This document shows positions 1 through 6,059 of a stretch of 6,109 bases of DNA, piece after piece; the first letter of the stretch is position 1; each line of letters opens with the position of its first letter. The translations under genes were made by a program, and so were the position numbers. This stretch comes from Spirochaetaceae bacterium. GTDB lineage: Bacteria; Spirochaetota; Spirochaetia; JABEVK01. The stretch lies in NCBI GenBank assembly GCA_023265735.1, contig JAHFSN010000143.1, forward strand, positions 1 through 6,109. Direction: 5' to 3'. The notes beneath the pieces were generated by a model. It was not told where the DNA came from, did not search any database, and saw nothing but the letters and a program-made list of their open reading frames with translations.

Positions 1-1378
1 CGATGCCCACGGATTGTCCCTTGGCTCCCTCGGCCAAACGGCGGATTTCCTCGGCGACCACGCCGAATCCTCTCCCCGTCTCTCCGGCGTGGGCGGCCTC
101 GATGGCAGCGTTCATGGCGAGCAGGTTCGTCTGGTCGGCGATCATCCGAATCACCTGGTTGGCTTCGACGAGGCGCTCTGATTCCTCGGCAATCCGTTCC
201 GTGAGTTCCACCCAGTCCAGGACCTTGGTTTGCCCGTCTTGGGAGGCCGTCTCGAGGGAGCGGAAGGCGTTCACCATGACCTCGCCGCGGCTCTGGATGG
301 ACCTCAGGTTGGCGATCATTTCCTCAACGGAGGACGAAGATTGGGCGATGTCCCGGCCCTGGTCCTCAATGAGCCCTCGGAGACGACCAGCGGTCTCGAC
401 GATGGCCGCGCCGCTGTCGGCCGCCGTCTTGGCCTCTGTTCTCTGCACCTCAATGGCTTGCCGGACCTCGCCGGTCACCTCGAGGATCTCGGCCGACGCC
501 AACGCGGCGGCACCGGCCTGGGCGTCGAGGATGGCCGCCGACGCCAGCAGTTCGTCGCCCGTGGTGCGGATGGCCCGGACGTTGATTTCGAGTCGGCCGA
601 TCATGGCGTCGAAGCCCCGGCCGAGGTCACCGGCCTCGTCACCCCGACGGAGCAGTGCCGCGTCGGGGTGACCAGTGAGGTCGCCGCCCGCCACCCGGGC
701 CCCCAGCCTCGTCACTTTGCCCAGCGATCGGGAGATGTTGGCCGAGAGCAGCAGACCTCCCCCGACACCCACCCCCAGGGAGACCGCGACGAGGAAGGCA
801 GCGAACCAGAAGGCCTGGGCCGACGCCTGTTCCTGCAGCCGGGCTCCCTCGGCGGCGGTCTTGGTCTTGTGGTCGATGAGGGCCGCAATGTTCTGGGCGG
901 CGGCCGTCGACGAGGTTTTTCCGACACTGACCAGAAGGATGACGTGGGCGCCAGAGAGGTCCCCGGCGTCGAGGGTGTTCAAGGTGCGGTCCACCGCGGA
1001 GAAGTAGGTGAAGACGGACTTGGACAGGGCATCGGCCAGGGACTGGTCTTCCTCGTCGGACACGGTAGCTCCATAGGCCTTCAGGGAGGCCTGGAGGTCG
1101 GCCCGGCGCTGGACGAGGTCCGCCCGGGCTCCGTCGGCGATTTGCGGCTTGTTGAACCCGGGCTCTTTGGCCAACAAGAGGTCCCGGAGGGAACTCTGGA
1201 GACCAAGAAAGGAGCCCTCGATTCGGACCAGTTCGGCGATCCCCAGGGTGGCCTGACGGTACGTCCTTTGGGCCAGATCGTTCTGGGTCTGAAGCTGGAA
1301 CGTCGACCAGATTCCTTGCAGGGCCACCATGCCCGAAAGGGCCAAGAACGCGGACATGAGTTTTCCTCGGAGCTTCAT
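1..1378 (-). CDS. Methyl-accepting chemotaxis protein (3' end outside window)
   Basis: This is a transmembrane chemoreceptor that senses a ligand outside the inner membrane and controls CheA kinase through CheW. I translated 459 codons from the ATG at 1378, with no stop before the left edge. A short hydrophobic segment at about residues 5-27 is TM1. Residues 28-186 form a predicted all-helical periplasmic sensor of about 160 residues, of the four-helix-bundle type. Residues 187-214 (AFWFAAFLVAVSLGVGVGGG onward) are TM2. A HAMP-like segment follows at 215-268, then a long coiled coil. The conserved signalling hairpin tip is at about 413-447 (IADQTNLLAMNAAIEAAHAG, then E-TGRGFGVVAEEIRRLAE), which is diagnostic of the family. 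The returning helix is cut off by the window edge, so methylation sites and any CheR-binding tail there cannot be assessed. A GAGGG ribosome binding site sits 5 nt upstream of the ATG. The ligand cannot be predicted. The long plus-strand frames over this gene are shadows. Confidence 0.95.
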   Translation of the reverse strand, partial: MKLRGKLMSAFLALSGMVALQGIWSTFQLQTQNDLAQRTYRQATLGIAELVRIEGSFLGLQSSLRDLLLAKEPGFNKPQIADGARADLVQRRADLQASLKAYGATVSDEEDQSLADALSKSVFTYFSAVDRTLNTLDAGDLSGAHVILLVSVGKTSSTAAAQNIAALIDHKTKTAAEGARLQEQASAQAFWFAAFLVAVSLGVGVGGGLLLSANISRSLGKVTRLGARVAGGDLTGHPDAALLRRGDEAGDLGRGFDAMIGRLEINVRAIRTTGDELLASAAILDAQAGAAALASAEILEVTGEVRQAIEVQRTEAKTAADSGAAIVETAGRLRGLIEDQGRDIAQSSSSVEEMIANLRSIQSRGEVMVNAFRSLETASQDGQTKVLDWVELTERIAEESERLVEANQVIRMIADQTNLLAMNAAIEAAHAGETGRGFGVVAEEIRRLAEGAKGQSVGI

Positions 1379-1383
1379 CGTCA

Positions 1384-1388
1384 CCCTC
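1384..1388 (-). promoter_or_regulatory. Ribosome binding site of the chemoreceptor gene
   Basis: On the minus strand GAGGG lies 5 nt before the ATG at 1378, a normal Shine-Dalgarno distance. It supports this ATG over the internal ATG seven codons downstream. Confidence 0.7.
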
Positions 1389-1395
1389 TGGAAGG

Positions 1396-1424
1396 ATTCA
1401 ACCGAAAGGGGGCGTTCTGATCAA
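1396..1424 (-). promoter_or_regulatory. Candidate sigma-70-type promoter of the chemoreceptor gene
   Basis: The minus strand reads TTGATC (1419-1424, 4/6 to the -35 consensus), a 17-nt spacer, then TTGAAT (1396-1401, 4/6 to the -10 consensus). The predicted start site near 1389 would give a leader of about 11 nt that still contains the ribosome binding site. Each box is only a moderate match. A flagellar sigma-28 promoter (TAAA-N15-GCCGATAA) was looked for because chemoreceptors often use one, and was not found here. Confidence 0.35.
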
Positions 1425-1451
1425 CAGAAAAAGGCTTTCAGACATCTTCGT

Positions 1452-1468
1452 AGTACAAACTGAGTACA
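1452..1468. repeat. Short direct repeat upstream of the chemoreceptor gene
   Basis: AGTACA occurs at 1452-1457 and again at 1463-1468, so the two copies start 11 bp apart, about one helical turn. On the minus strand they read as two TGTACT half-sites upstream of the candidate chemoreceptor promoter. This could be a tandem binding site for a regulator, but hexamers recur by chance and no known regulator motif is recognised. The rest of the 1379-1549 gap shows only a weak CTCCC...GGGAG inverted repeat (1486-1516) with no T-run, so there is no credible terminator for the barrel gene. Confidence 0.25.
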
Positions 1469-1549
1469 CCTACCAAATGGATGTCCTCCCAGGAGAGCCA
1501 AAGAGGTCCCGGGGAGCCGCACATGGCCCTCCCTCGCGCGCCGTGACCG

Positions 1550-2143
1550 CTAGAAGCTGTAGTAGCCGCCGATGGTCGGCGCGAAGGCATTCACAGAGAG
1601 GTTCGTGTCGGTGCTGGAGAAGGAGTAGGGACCCGATCCGGCAGAAGTCGTTTCGTAGCTGAATGTGGCGAAGCCCTGGGTGATCCGAATGGACCAATGC
1701 TCGGCAAACGACGCGTCGAGCACCAAGGGCCAGAAGAAGGAAAAAACCGAAGCGGACCAGCTTCCCGAGTAGCTCTTGGGCGGTCCCAAGCGAACGAATT
1801 GACCTCCGATGCCGCTCTTGAGGGCAAAGGGCCCGGCCGAGATCAACGTCCCCAAGAAAGTCACTCCACCGCCAAAACCGGACTGGTCATCATCGATACT
1901 ATTCGCCGGGTCATTTTCCTGGTAGGTCAGAAACACGAGAAAGGGATCAAGCTCTGCGTTGGTCAGAGGAATGATGAAAAAGAATTGATAGGTCCCCTGG
2001 CTGGAACTGTAGTCCGGCGATCCCGTGGCCGTTTGCCGCTCACCGACGAAAGTTCCGGTTGCGCCCAGTCCGTACTTTCCCTCTTCGGCCACCGCCATGG
2101 TCGTCGCCCCGAGCAAGAGCATCAGACAAACAAGCCCCTTCAT
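1550..2143 (-). CDS. Small exported beta-barrel outer membrane protein, hypothetical
   Basis: This is a predicted 197-aa outer-membrane protein of unknown function. Residues 1-19 are a signal peptide (MKGLVCLMLLLGATTMAVA) with a probable signal peptidase I cut before EE. There is no lipobox at the cut, so it is not a lipoprotein. The mature part consists of alternating aromatic and hydrophobic stretches separated by short polar turns rich in Gly, Ser, Thr, Asn and Asp. I count about eight candidate strands, for example GTYQFFFIIPL, LDPFLVFLTYQEN, GFGGGVTFLGTLIS and SWSASVFSFFWPLVLDASF. The protein ends in IGGYYSF, and a C-terminal Phe preceded by aromatics is the typical signal for insertion by the BAM complex. 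The start was set at the ATG at 2143 because GGAGG lies 7 nt upstream; the in-frame GTG at 2149 would sit almost on top of that site. The gene is less GC-rich than radA. I do not recognise a named family; OmpW-like or other 8-stranded barrels are possible relatives. Confidence 0.68.
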   Translation of the reverse strand: MKGLVCLMLLLGATTMAVAEEGKYGLGATGTFVGERQTATGSPDYSSSQGTYQFFFIIPLTNAELDPFLVFLTYQENDPANSIDDDQSGFGGGVTFLGTLISAGPFALKSGIGGQFVRLGPPKSYSGSWSASVFSFFWPLVLDASFAEHWSIRITQGFATFSYETTSAGSGPYSFSSTDTNLSVNAFAPTIGGYYSF

Positions 2144-2150
2144 GATCACT

Positions 2151-2155
2151 CCTCC
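2151..2155 (-). promoter_or_regulatory. Ribosome binding site deciding the barrel-protein start
   Basis: On the minus strand GGAGG is followed by AGTGATC and then ATG (2143). The 7-nt spacing is ideal for that ATG and too short for the GTG at 2149, so the protein should begin MKGLV rather than two residues earlier. Confidence 0.8.
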
Positions 2156-2213
2156 GTACCCAGGAGACGCAAACGCAGGGTACTATCGATAGACATCCAT
2201 ACAACTCGTCCCC

Positions 2214-2237
2214 TGTCAATCCAATCTGACAACTGTC
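2214..2237. promoter_or_regulatory. Possible operator and -35 element upstream of the barrel-protein gene
   Basis: The plus strand contains TGTCA (2214-2218), an 8-nt gap, TGACA (2227-2231), then a further TGTC (2234-2237). The first two form an inverted repeat with 5-bp arms, and GACA-AC-TGTC (2228-2237) forms a second overlapping one. Read on the minus strand, 2214-2219 is a perfect TTGACA -35 box facing the barrel gene, but no good -10 box lies 16-18 nt further on. The cluster could be an operator over an activator-dependent promoter. The arms are short and the match to any known regulator is unclear. Confidence 0.25.
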
Positions 2238-2280
2238 TTCCGAAGACCTTCCCGTGGCACCCGCCAACCTCCGGTATTTC

Positions 2281-2309
2281 GTGACTCAACGCGTGGGCTC
2301 CTGTAGAAT
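2281..2309 (+). promoter_or_regulatory. Candidate radA promoter placing the start site at the GTG codon
   Basis: GTGACT (2281-2286, 4/6 to TTGACA), a 17-nt spacer and TAGAAT (2304-2309, 5/6 to TATAAT) precede radA. Counting from the -10 box, +1 falls at 2316, the first base of the radA GTG. No Shine-Dalgarno sequence lies at a usable distance before that codon. The simplest reading is a leaderless mRNA. A different upstream promoter is possible. Confidence 0.45.
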
Positions 2310-2315
2310 GTCAGG

Positions 2316-3656
2316 GTGAAACGAACCACCGTCTTCATCTGCCGCGAATGCCAGCACTCCGAATCCAAATGGCTGGGCCGGTGCCCCCAGTGCGGGGCCT
2401 GGAACAGCCTCGAGGAAACCACCAAGGGACCCGAGGCCAAGGCCCCCACCATGGCCGGGGTGCCTCGCCCCTCTTCGGGGGGAAAGAGCCTCCCCTTGGC
2501 GTCGTTGGTGACCCAGGAAGATTGGCGGTTTGACTCGGGCATCGGCGAGGTGAACCAGGTGCTGGGCGGGGGCATCGTGAGGGGGGGTACCGTCCTGGTC
2601 GGCGGAGAACCCGGCATCGGCAAATCGACCCTCCTGCTCCAGCTGGCGGCCCGGGTGAAGACGCCCGGCCGGATCCTCTACGTTTCGGGGGAGGAGTCGG
2701 CGGCCCAGCTCAAGATGCGGGCCGACCGCCTGGGCCTGGCGCGGACGGGTCTGGAAATCCTCATCGAAACCCACGTGCCCGTCATCACCGGAGTCTTCGA
2801 CCGCCTCAAGCCTGTGGTCATCGTCATCGACTCCATCCAGACGCTCTACAACCCCGACGCCGGCGACGTGCCGGGCACCGTGAACCAGCTCAAGTACGGC
2901 TGCCACGAAATCATCAGCTGGGCCAAGGAACACGAGGCGGCGGTGTTCCTCGTGGCCCACGTGACCAAGGGGGGCCAGATCGCCGGCCCCAAGCTCATCG
3001 AGCACATGGTCGACACCGTCCTCCACTTCGAGGAGGCCGCCGGCGAGGTGCGCATCCTCCGGGCCACCAAGAACCGGTTCGGAAGCGTCGACGAAGTGGG
3101 GCTGTTCACCATGGACGAGAAGGGCCTGAGCGAGGTGAAGAATCCCGAGGCGCTCTTCCTCATCCGCCGGGAGGGAGAACTGCCCCCCGGGATCGCCGTG
3201 GCCCCCATCTTCGAGGGGACCCGGGTCCTCTTGGTCGAGATCCAGGCCCTGACGGTTCCCGCCAAGGGAGGCCTGAGCCGCATCTCCAGCGACCGCATCG
3301 ACTCGACTCGGGTGAGCCGGGTGGCGGCGGTGTTGGAAAAGCACACGGGCATCCGGTTCAGCGACCAGGACATCTACGTCAACGTGGCCGGCGGCATGCG
3401 GATCAACGACCCCGGGGCCGAGCTCCCCCTGGCCCTGGCCCTCTACAGCGCCCGAACGGGCACTCCCCTCCCCCCCGGCCTGGCGTCGGCGGGCGAACTT
3501 TCCCTGGCCGGCGAGGTCCGCCCCACAGCCCATCTGAGGCGCCGGGTCAAGGCCGCCGCCGACCTGGGGTACCCCAAGACCATCGTCCCGGAAGAGGGCG
3601 GCATCCGCAAGGTCAGGGACGCCATCACCGCGGTCTGGGGACAGAGCACGCCATGA
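2316..3656 (+). CDS. radA: DNA repair protein RadA (Sms), branch-migration helicase
   Basis: RadA is a hexameric, cytoplasmic, RecA-like ATPase that helps RecA in recombination and repair by driving branch migration and unwinding at D-loops. The 446-aa protein is full length for the family. Its N-terminus carries a four-cysteine zinc finger, CRECQHSESKWLGRCPQC (Cys9, 12, 23, 26), followed by the usual GAWNS. Walker A is GEPGIGKST (97-105) and Walker B is VVIVIDS (167-173). The RadA-specific KNRFG motif is at 252-256. The C-terminal Lon-protease-like domain includes DPGAELPLALALYSA (366-379) and AGELSLAGEVRP (392-403). The start is GTG: its zinc finger begins at the expected distance, and the ATG at 2308 is followed by a stop after three codons. 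There is no Shine-Dalgarno site, which fits the leaderless promoter proposed just upstream. The stop codon overlaps the next gene's start as ATGA, so rex is probably co-transcribed and translationally coupled. The long antisense frame over this gene is a coding shadow. Confidence 0.97.
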   Translation: MKRTTVFICRECQHSESKWLGRCPQCGAWNSLEETTKGPEAKAPTMAGVPRPSSGGKSLPLASLVTQEDWRFDSGIGEVNQVLGGGIVRGGTVLVGGEPGIGKSTLLLQLAARVKTPGRILYVSGEESAAQLKMRADRLGLARTGLEILIETHVPVITGVFDRLKPVVIVIDSIQTLYNPDAGDVPGTVNQLKYGCHEIISWAKEHEAAVFLVAHVTKGGQIAGPKLIEHMVDTVLHFEEAAGEVRILRATKNRFGSVDEVGLFTMDEKGLSEVKNPEALFLIRREGELPPGIAVAPIFEGTRVLLVEIQALTVPAKGGLSRISSDRIDSTRVSRVAAVLEKHTGIRFSDQDIYVNVAGGMRINDPGAELPLALALYSARTGTPLPPGLASAGELSLAGEVRPTAHLRRRVKAAADLGYPKTIVPEEGGIRKVRDAITAVWGQSTP

Positions 3657-4225
3657 CCGCCGGCCGGCTCCCCCCGGCGACACGCCAGCGGCTGGAACTG
3701 CTTCGGCTGCTCCTGGACGACCTGGAGTCCCTGGGGAGGGACCGGGTCACGAGCCGCGACCTCGGCCGCTGGCTGGGCACCACCCCCGACTCCGTCCGCA
3801 AGGACCTGTCGGGATCCGGACCCGGAACACCGGGGGCAGCCTACGACGTCGCCGATCTGCGCCGGCGGCTCGACGAGCTGCTGGACCCGCCCCGTACCCT
3901 TCGTCGAGCCCTGGTGGGCCTGGGCGACCTGGGCTTGGCCCTCGCCCAGGGTCCCCAGCCTTTTGTGGTAGGCTTCGACGGGCGCACGAACCGTCTGGAG
4001 CAGGCCGACCTCCCGTTCCCTCTCTTTCCAACCACCGAGATCGTGGCGGTGAGTCTGAGGATGGAAATCGACGTGGCCGTTTTGGCCGTGGGGGCCCAGG
4101 AGGTCCAGCGGATCGCCGAGCGGTTCCTTCAAGCGGGGGTGAGACGTCTGGTGAACTATTCCCCGGCGGTGCTCCGGGTCGACCGTCACAAGATCGAAGT
4201 TTGGGAGCGGGGTTTCCCTGTCTGA
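3653..4225 (+). CDS. rex: Rex-family redox-sensing transcriptional repressor, short variant
   Basis: Rex proteins are dimeric repressors that sense the NADH/NAD+ ratio; NADH releases them from promoters of fermentative and respiratory genes. The 190-aa product has a winged-helix N-terminus (about 10-60) with the Rex-type recognition segment TPDSVRKDLS (44-53). A Rossmann fold follows, with the dinucleotide-binding loop VGLGDLG (88-94) and an Asp after the second strand (VVGFD, Asp109), as in NAD(H) binders. AVLAVGAQEVQRIAERFLQA (142-161) and VNYSP (167-171) match the rest of the Rex core. Two features are unusual. The FGxFGxxGxGY-like stretch after the recognition helix is replaced by SGSGPGTPGAAY, and the protein stops soon after the NYSP motif, without the C-terminal helix that in typical Rex (about 205-215 aa) swaps between subunits near the NADH site. 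I saw no frameshift that would restore it. The ATG overlaps the radA stop by 4 nt. No classical Rex operator was noticed in the window. It could be a divergent Rex-like protein with altered sensing. Confidence 0.8.
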   Translation: MTAGRLPPATRQRLELLRLLLDDLESLGRDRVTSRDLGRWLGTTPDSVRKDLSGSGPGTPGAAYDVADLRRRLDELLDPPRTLRRALVGLGDLGLALAQGPQPFVVGFDGRTNRLEQADLPFPLFPTTEIVAVSLRMEIDVAVLAVGAQEVQRIAERFLQAGVRRLVNYSPAVLRVDRHKIEVWERGFPV

Positions 4226-4236
4226 ACCTCGTCCGC

Positions 4237-6039
4237 TCAGGGATTCGGCGCGGGTTCCGCCGGGGGACCCTCGGGGGCCGCGGGGGCGGGTTCGGGTGCG
4301 GCCTCGGGGACCGGTGACGGTTCGAGCGGCGCCTCAGCGGTCACGGTGACTCGGTAGGCCCGCTTGGTCCCGTTGGTGGCGGTGACCACGTAGGTGACGG
4401 GGGCCGAAAAATCGTTGACGGTGGTCCCGCTCACCTGCACGGCGTTGCCGACGGATACCTGGGCACCCTGAATCTCAAACCGGGCGACGAGGGCCTGAAG
4501 GTCGGTGCCGAACGGAACGGTGACGGCGATTTCGTCGCCCTGAACGACGCCGCTGACCGGGGGCAGAACGAGGGCGAAGGACAGGATCTCCTTCTTGTCG
4601 CGGTTGAGCCACGCCGTGTAGGCGGCCGAAAACCTTTGCCCCTGGAGCAGGTCGGCGGGTGGGGACAGAGCCTCGATGACGGGCAGGATGGTGGCCCAGT
4701 CCGATTTGTCGAAAATCCGGCCCAGGAGAGGATCGCGGCCCTCGGAGGGTCGGAACAACAGGGCCACCAGGGCCTCTCGCCCGTGGTCTGCCCCGTAGAG
4801 CCCGGGGTCCTTCAGGTCCTGCCAGTCTCGGGTGAAGGCCTTCAGCACGTCGAGGCCCGCGTCGAGGGCGGCGTGGTCCAGCTCGGGGCGCACCCGCTGC
4901 GGGTCGACGGCCAAAACGGCCTTGATGAAGTCGACCCGGTGCTTGGAAAAGGCATACCGATACAGCCGGTTAGCCGTCACGTCCGACCAAGTGGCCTTCA
5001 CAAGGGGGGCCACTGTGGCAAAATCGGACTTCTCGAGGATGGCCAGGACCAACGGTCCCTCCCCGGGTGACCTCTCGTCTCCCCAGAGGACCGTCTCCAG
5101 AGCGGTGGGCTGGAACAACTCGGGCTTGGTCAGGTCGCCCAGACCGTGGGTGAGGGCCTTGAGATAGTCCAGACCCAGGGCCAACGCCGGGCGAAAGAGC
5201 GAAGGCCGGATGCCCACGGGGTCCTGGGCCCGGAGGGTTTGGACGGCTGCCAGGTTCTTGCGCTCGAAGGCAGTCCGGTAGAACCGCTCCAACGGAATCT
5301 CGTCCTGGGCGAGACCGTTTGTGACCAGATATTTGAGCAGGTCAGGGTCGTTGGCGACCACCTCGGCGCCCCAGGGGTTTTCGTATTTGCTGCCCGTGGC
5401 GTTGAAATTGGGGGCGATGTGGAAGTCGATGAGGTACCGGAGCACCTTGCGGCTGTTTCCCGCCAGGGCCAGGTTCCACACCGTCTTGCTGTCCAGGTCA
5501 CCGTTCTTCAAGATATTCCGCACCTGATCGAGGTCGTCAGCCAGGAAGGGCACGTAGGCCCGGTACGGGTCGATGACCGACAGCCGCGACGACTTGCTGC
5601 GGCGCTCGTTGGCCTTCACCAGGAGGGCAGCGACTTGAAGTTGGTTCTTGTCGAGGGCGGCGTCGATGACGTTGCCGGGGGAACCGGCCACCCGAGGTTC
5701 GAGGAGGGCGCCGCCGTCGAGGAGCCGGGACACGATCCGGGGACCGAGGTTCTGCATCACCGCGAAGGTCAGGGGCGACCAGGCCGCGTTGGGGGCCTTC
5801 AGATTCGGGTTGGCGCCCCGTTCGAGGAGAACCCCCACGAAGTCCGGGTTCCTCCCCGAGACGAGGTAGAGTCCCAGGAGAGGCTCGGCCCTGTAGGTCG
5901 TCCCCAGGGCCTTGAGCCTCTGGTCCAGGGAGGCCGCATCCTCATTCTTGAGGTCCTGGAGGTAGGGCTGGGCCGTCGCTTCGAGCACCGTGGCCAGGAG
6001 AAAAAGGAGGAAGACGAAGGCTTTGCGGGAGATGGACAA
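4237..6039 (-). CDS. Exported ankyrin-repeat protein with DUF5018-like domain and Pro/Ala-rich tail
   Basis: This 600-aa protein has no recognised named function. A signal peptide covers residues 1-23 (SRKAFVFLLFLLATVLEATA, cut before Gln24). Residues of about 50-250 form roughly six ankyrin-like repeats, for example FVGVLLERGANPNLK (67-81), IVSRLLDGGA (102-111), LQVAALLVKAN (134-144) and LLKYLVTNG (234-242). Residues 252-468 are two tandem copies of a related but longer unit, and a third copy may begin at 469. Residues of about 495-568 resemble DUF5018, a beta-sandwich domain of surface proteins (VTVPFGTDLQALV, VSGTTVNDFSAPVTYVVTAT, YRVTVT). Residues 571-600 are a Pro/Ala/Glu-rich, probably disordered tail. 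The likely location is the periplasm or cell surface, with protein binding as the role; this is inference. The start is TTG: an in-frame TAA lies seven codons upstream, no ATG intervenes in frame, and GAGG sits 6 nt before it. It converges on rex with only 11 bp between the stops. Confidence 0.82.
   Translation of the reverse strand: MSISRKAFVFLLFLLATVLEATAQPYLQDLKNEDAASLDQRLKALGTTYRAEPLLGLYLVSGRNPDFVGVLLERGANPNLKAPNAAWSPLTFAVMQNLGPRIVSRLLDGGALLEPRVAGSPGNVIDAALDKNQLQVAALLVKANERRSKSSRLSVIDPYRAYVPFLADDLDQVRNILKNGDLDSKTVWNLALAGNSRKVLRYLIDFHIAPNFNATGSKYENPWGAEVVANDPDLLKYLVTNGLAQDEIPLERFYRTAFERKNLAAVQTLRAQDPVGIRPSLFRPALALGLDYLKALTHGLGDLTKPELFQPTALETVLWGDERSPGEGPLVLAILEKSDFATVAPLVKATWSDVTANRLYRYAFSKHRVDFIKAVLAVDPQRVRPELDHAALDAGLDVLKAFTRDWQDLKDPGLYGADHGREALVALLFRPSEGRDPLLGRIFDKSDWATILPVIEALSPPADLLQGQRFSAAYTAWLNRDKKEILSFALVLPPVSGVVQGDEIAVTVPFGTDLQALVARFEIQGAQVSVGNAVQVSGTTVNDFSAPVTYVVTATNGTKRAYRVTVTAEAPLEPSPVPEAAPEPAPAAPEGPPAEPAPNP
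4636..5286 (-). repeat. Tandem ~110-residue repeat inside the ankyrin protein
   Basis: Copy A covers residues 252-357 (4969-5286) and copy B residues 358-468 (4636-4968). They share a common order of motifs: R(F/L)YRxAF at the start, DPxx(I/V)RPxL, then ALxxGLDxLKA, TxxxxDLxxPxL, and near the end (E/D)KSD(F/W)AT(V/I)xP. By eye about 24 of the first 59 aligned residues are identical. The DNA copies have diverged, so this is an old duplication rather than a recent one. A partial third copy may start at Arg469 (RFSAAYTAW). Each unit probably folds as several alpha-helical hairpins related to ankyrin repeats. Confidence 0.75.
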
Positions 6040-6045
6040 GACGAA

Positions 6046-6049
6046 CCTC
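6046..6049 (-). promoter_or_regulatory. Ribosome binding site deciding the TTG start
   Basis: GAGG on the minus strand lies 6 nt before the TTG at 6039. A stronger GGAGG at 6055-6059 is 15 nt away, too far for normal use, and would lie upstream of the predicted transcription start. Confidence 0.55.
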
Positions 6050-6059
6050 GATTTCCTCC

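Noticed and set aside
230..1420. A 396-codon plus-strand open frame, with a 222-codon one at 3-671
   Set aside because: Both are antisense shadows of the chemoreceptor, whose minus-strand translation has the conserved signalling hairpin.
1415..1429. Small inverted repeat TTCTG...CAGAA next to a T-run on the minus strand, as a possible terminator of the barrel gene
   Set aside because: The stem has only 5 mostly A/T-rich pairs, and the T-run lies upstream of it rather than after it, so it does not fit an intrinsic terminator; it also overlaps the candidate chemoreceptor promoter.
2183..2192. Perfect palindrome CTATCGATAG in the region before the barrel gene
   Set aside because: A 10-bp palindrome is expected several times by chance in 6 kb, and its arms do not extend further.
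1697..2284. A 195-codon plus-strand frame over the barrel gene
   Set aside because: It opposes a frame with signal peptide, strong ribosome binding site and barrel pattern, while its own product is low-complexity polar sequence.
2286..3683. A 465-codon open frame on the minus strand opposite radA
   Set aside because: It lies entirely antisense to a clear, full-length radA; its translation is rich in Gly, Asp, His and Arg without any domain. Long antisense frames are expected in high-GC codon-biased genes.
3443..4189. A 248-codon minus-strand frame over rex and the end of radA
   Set aside because: It is antisense to two recognisable genes and has no signal, domain or ribosome binding site of its own.
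4226..4236. Bidirectional terminator between the convergent rex and ankyrin genes
   Set aside because: Only 11 bp separate the stop codons and no stem with a T-run is visible there or just inside either gene.
4200..4290. Frameshift hiding a full Rex C-terminus
   Set aside because: The other two plus-strand frames after 4190 were read and contain nothing like the canonical C-terminal helix, so the short form appears genuine.
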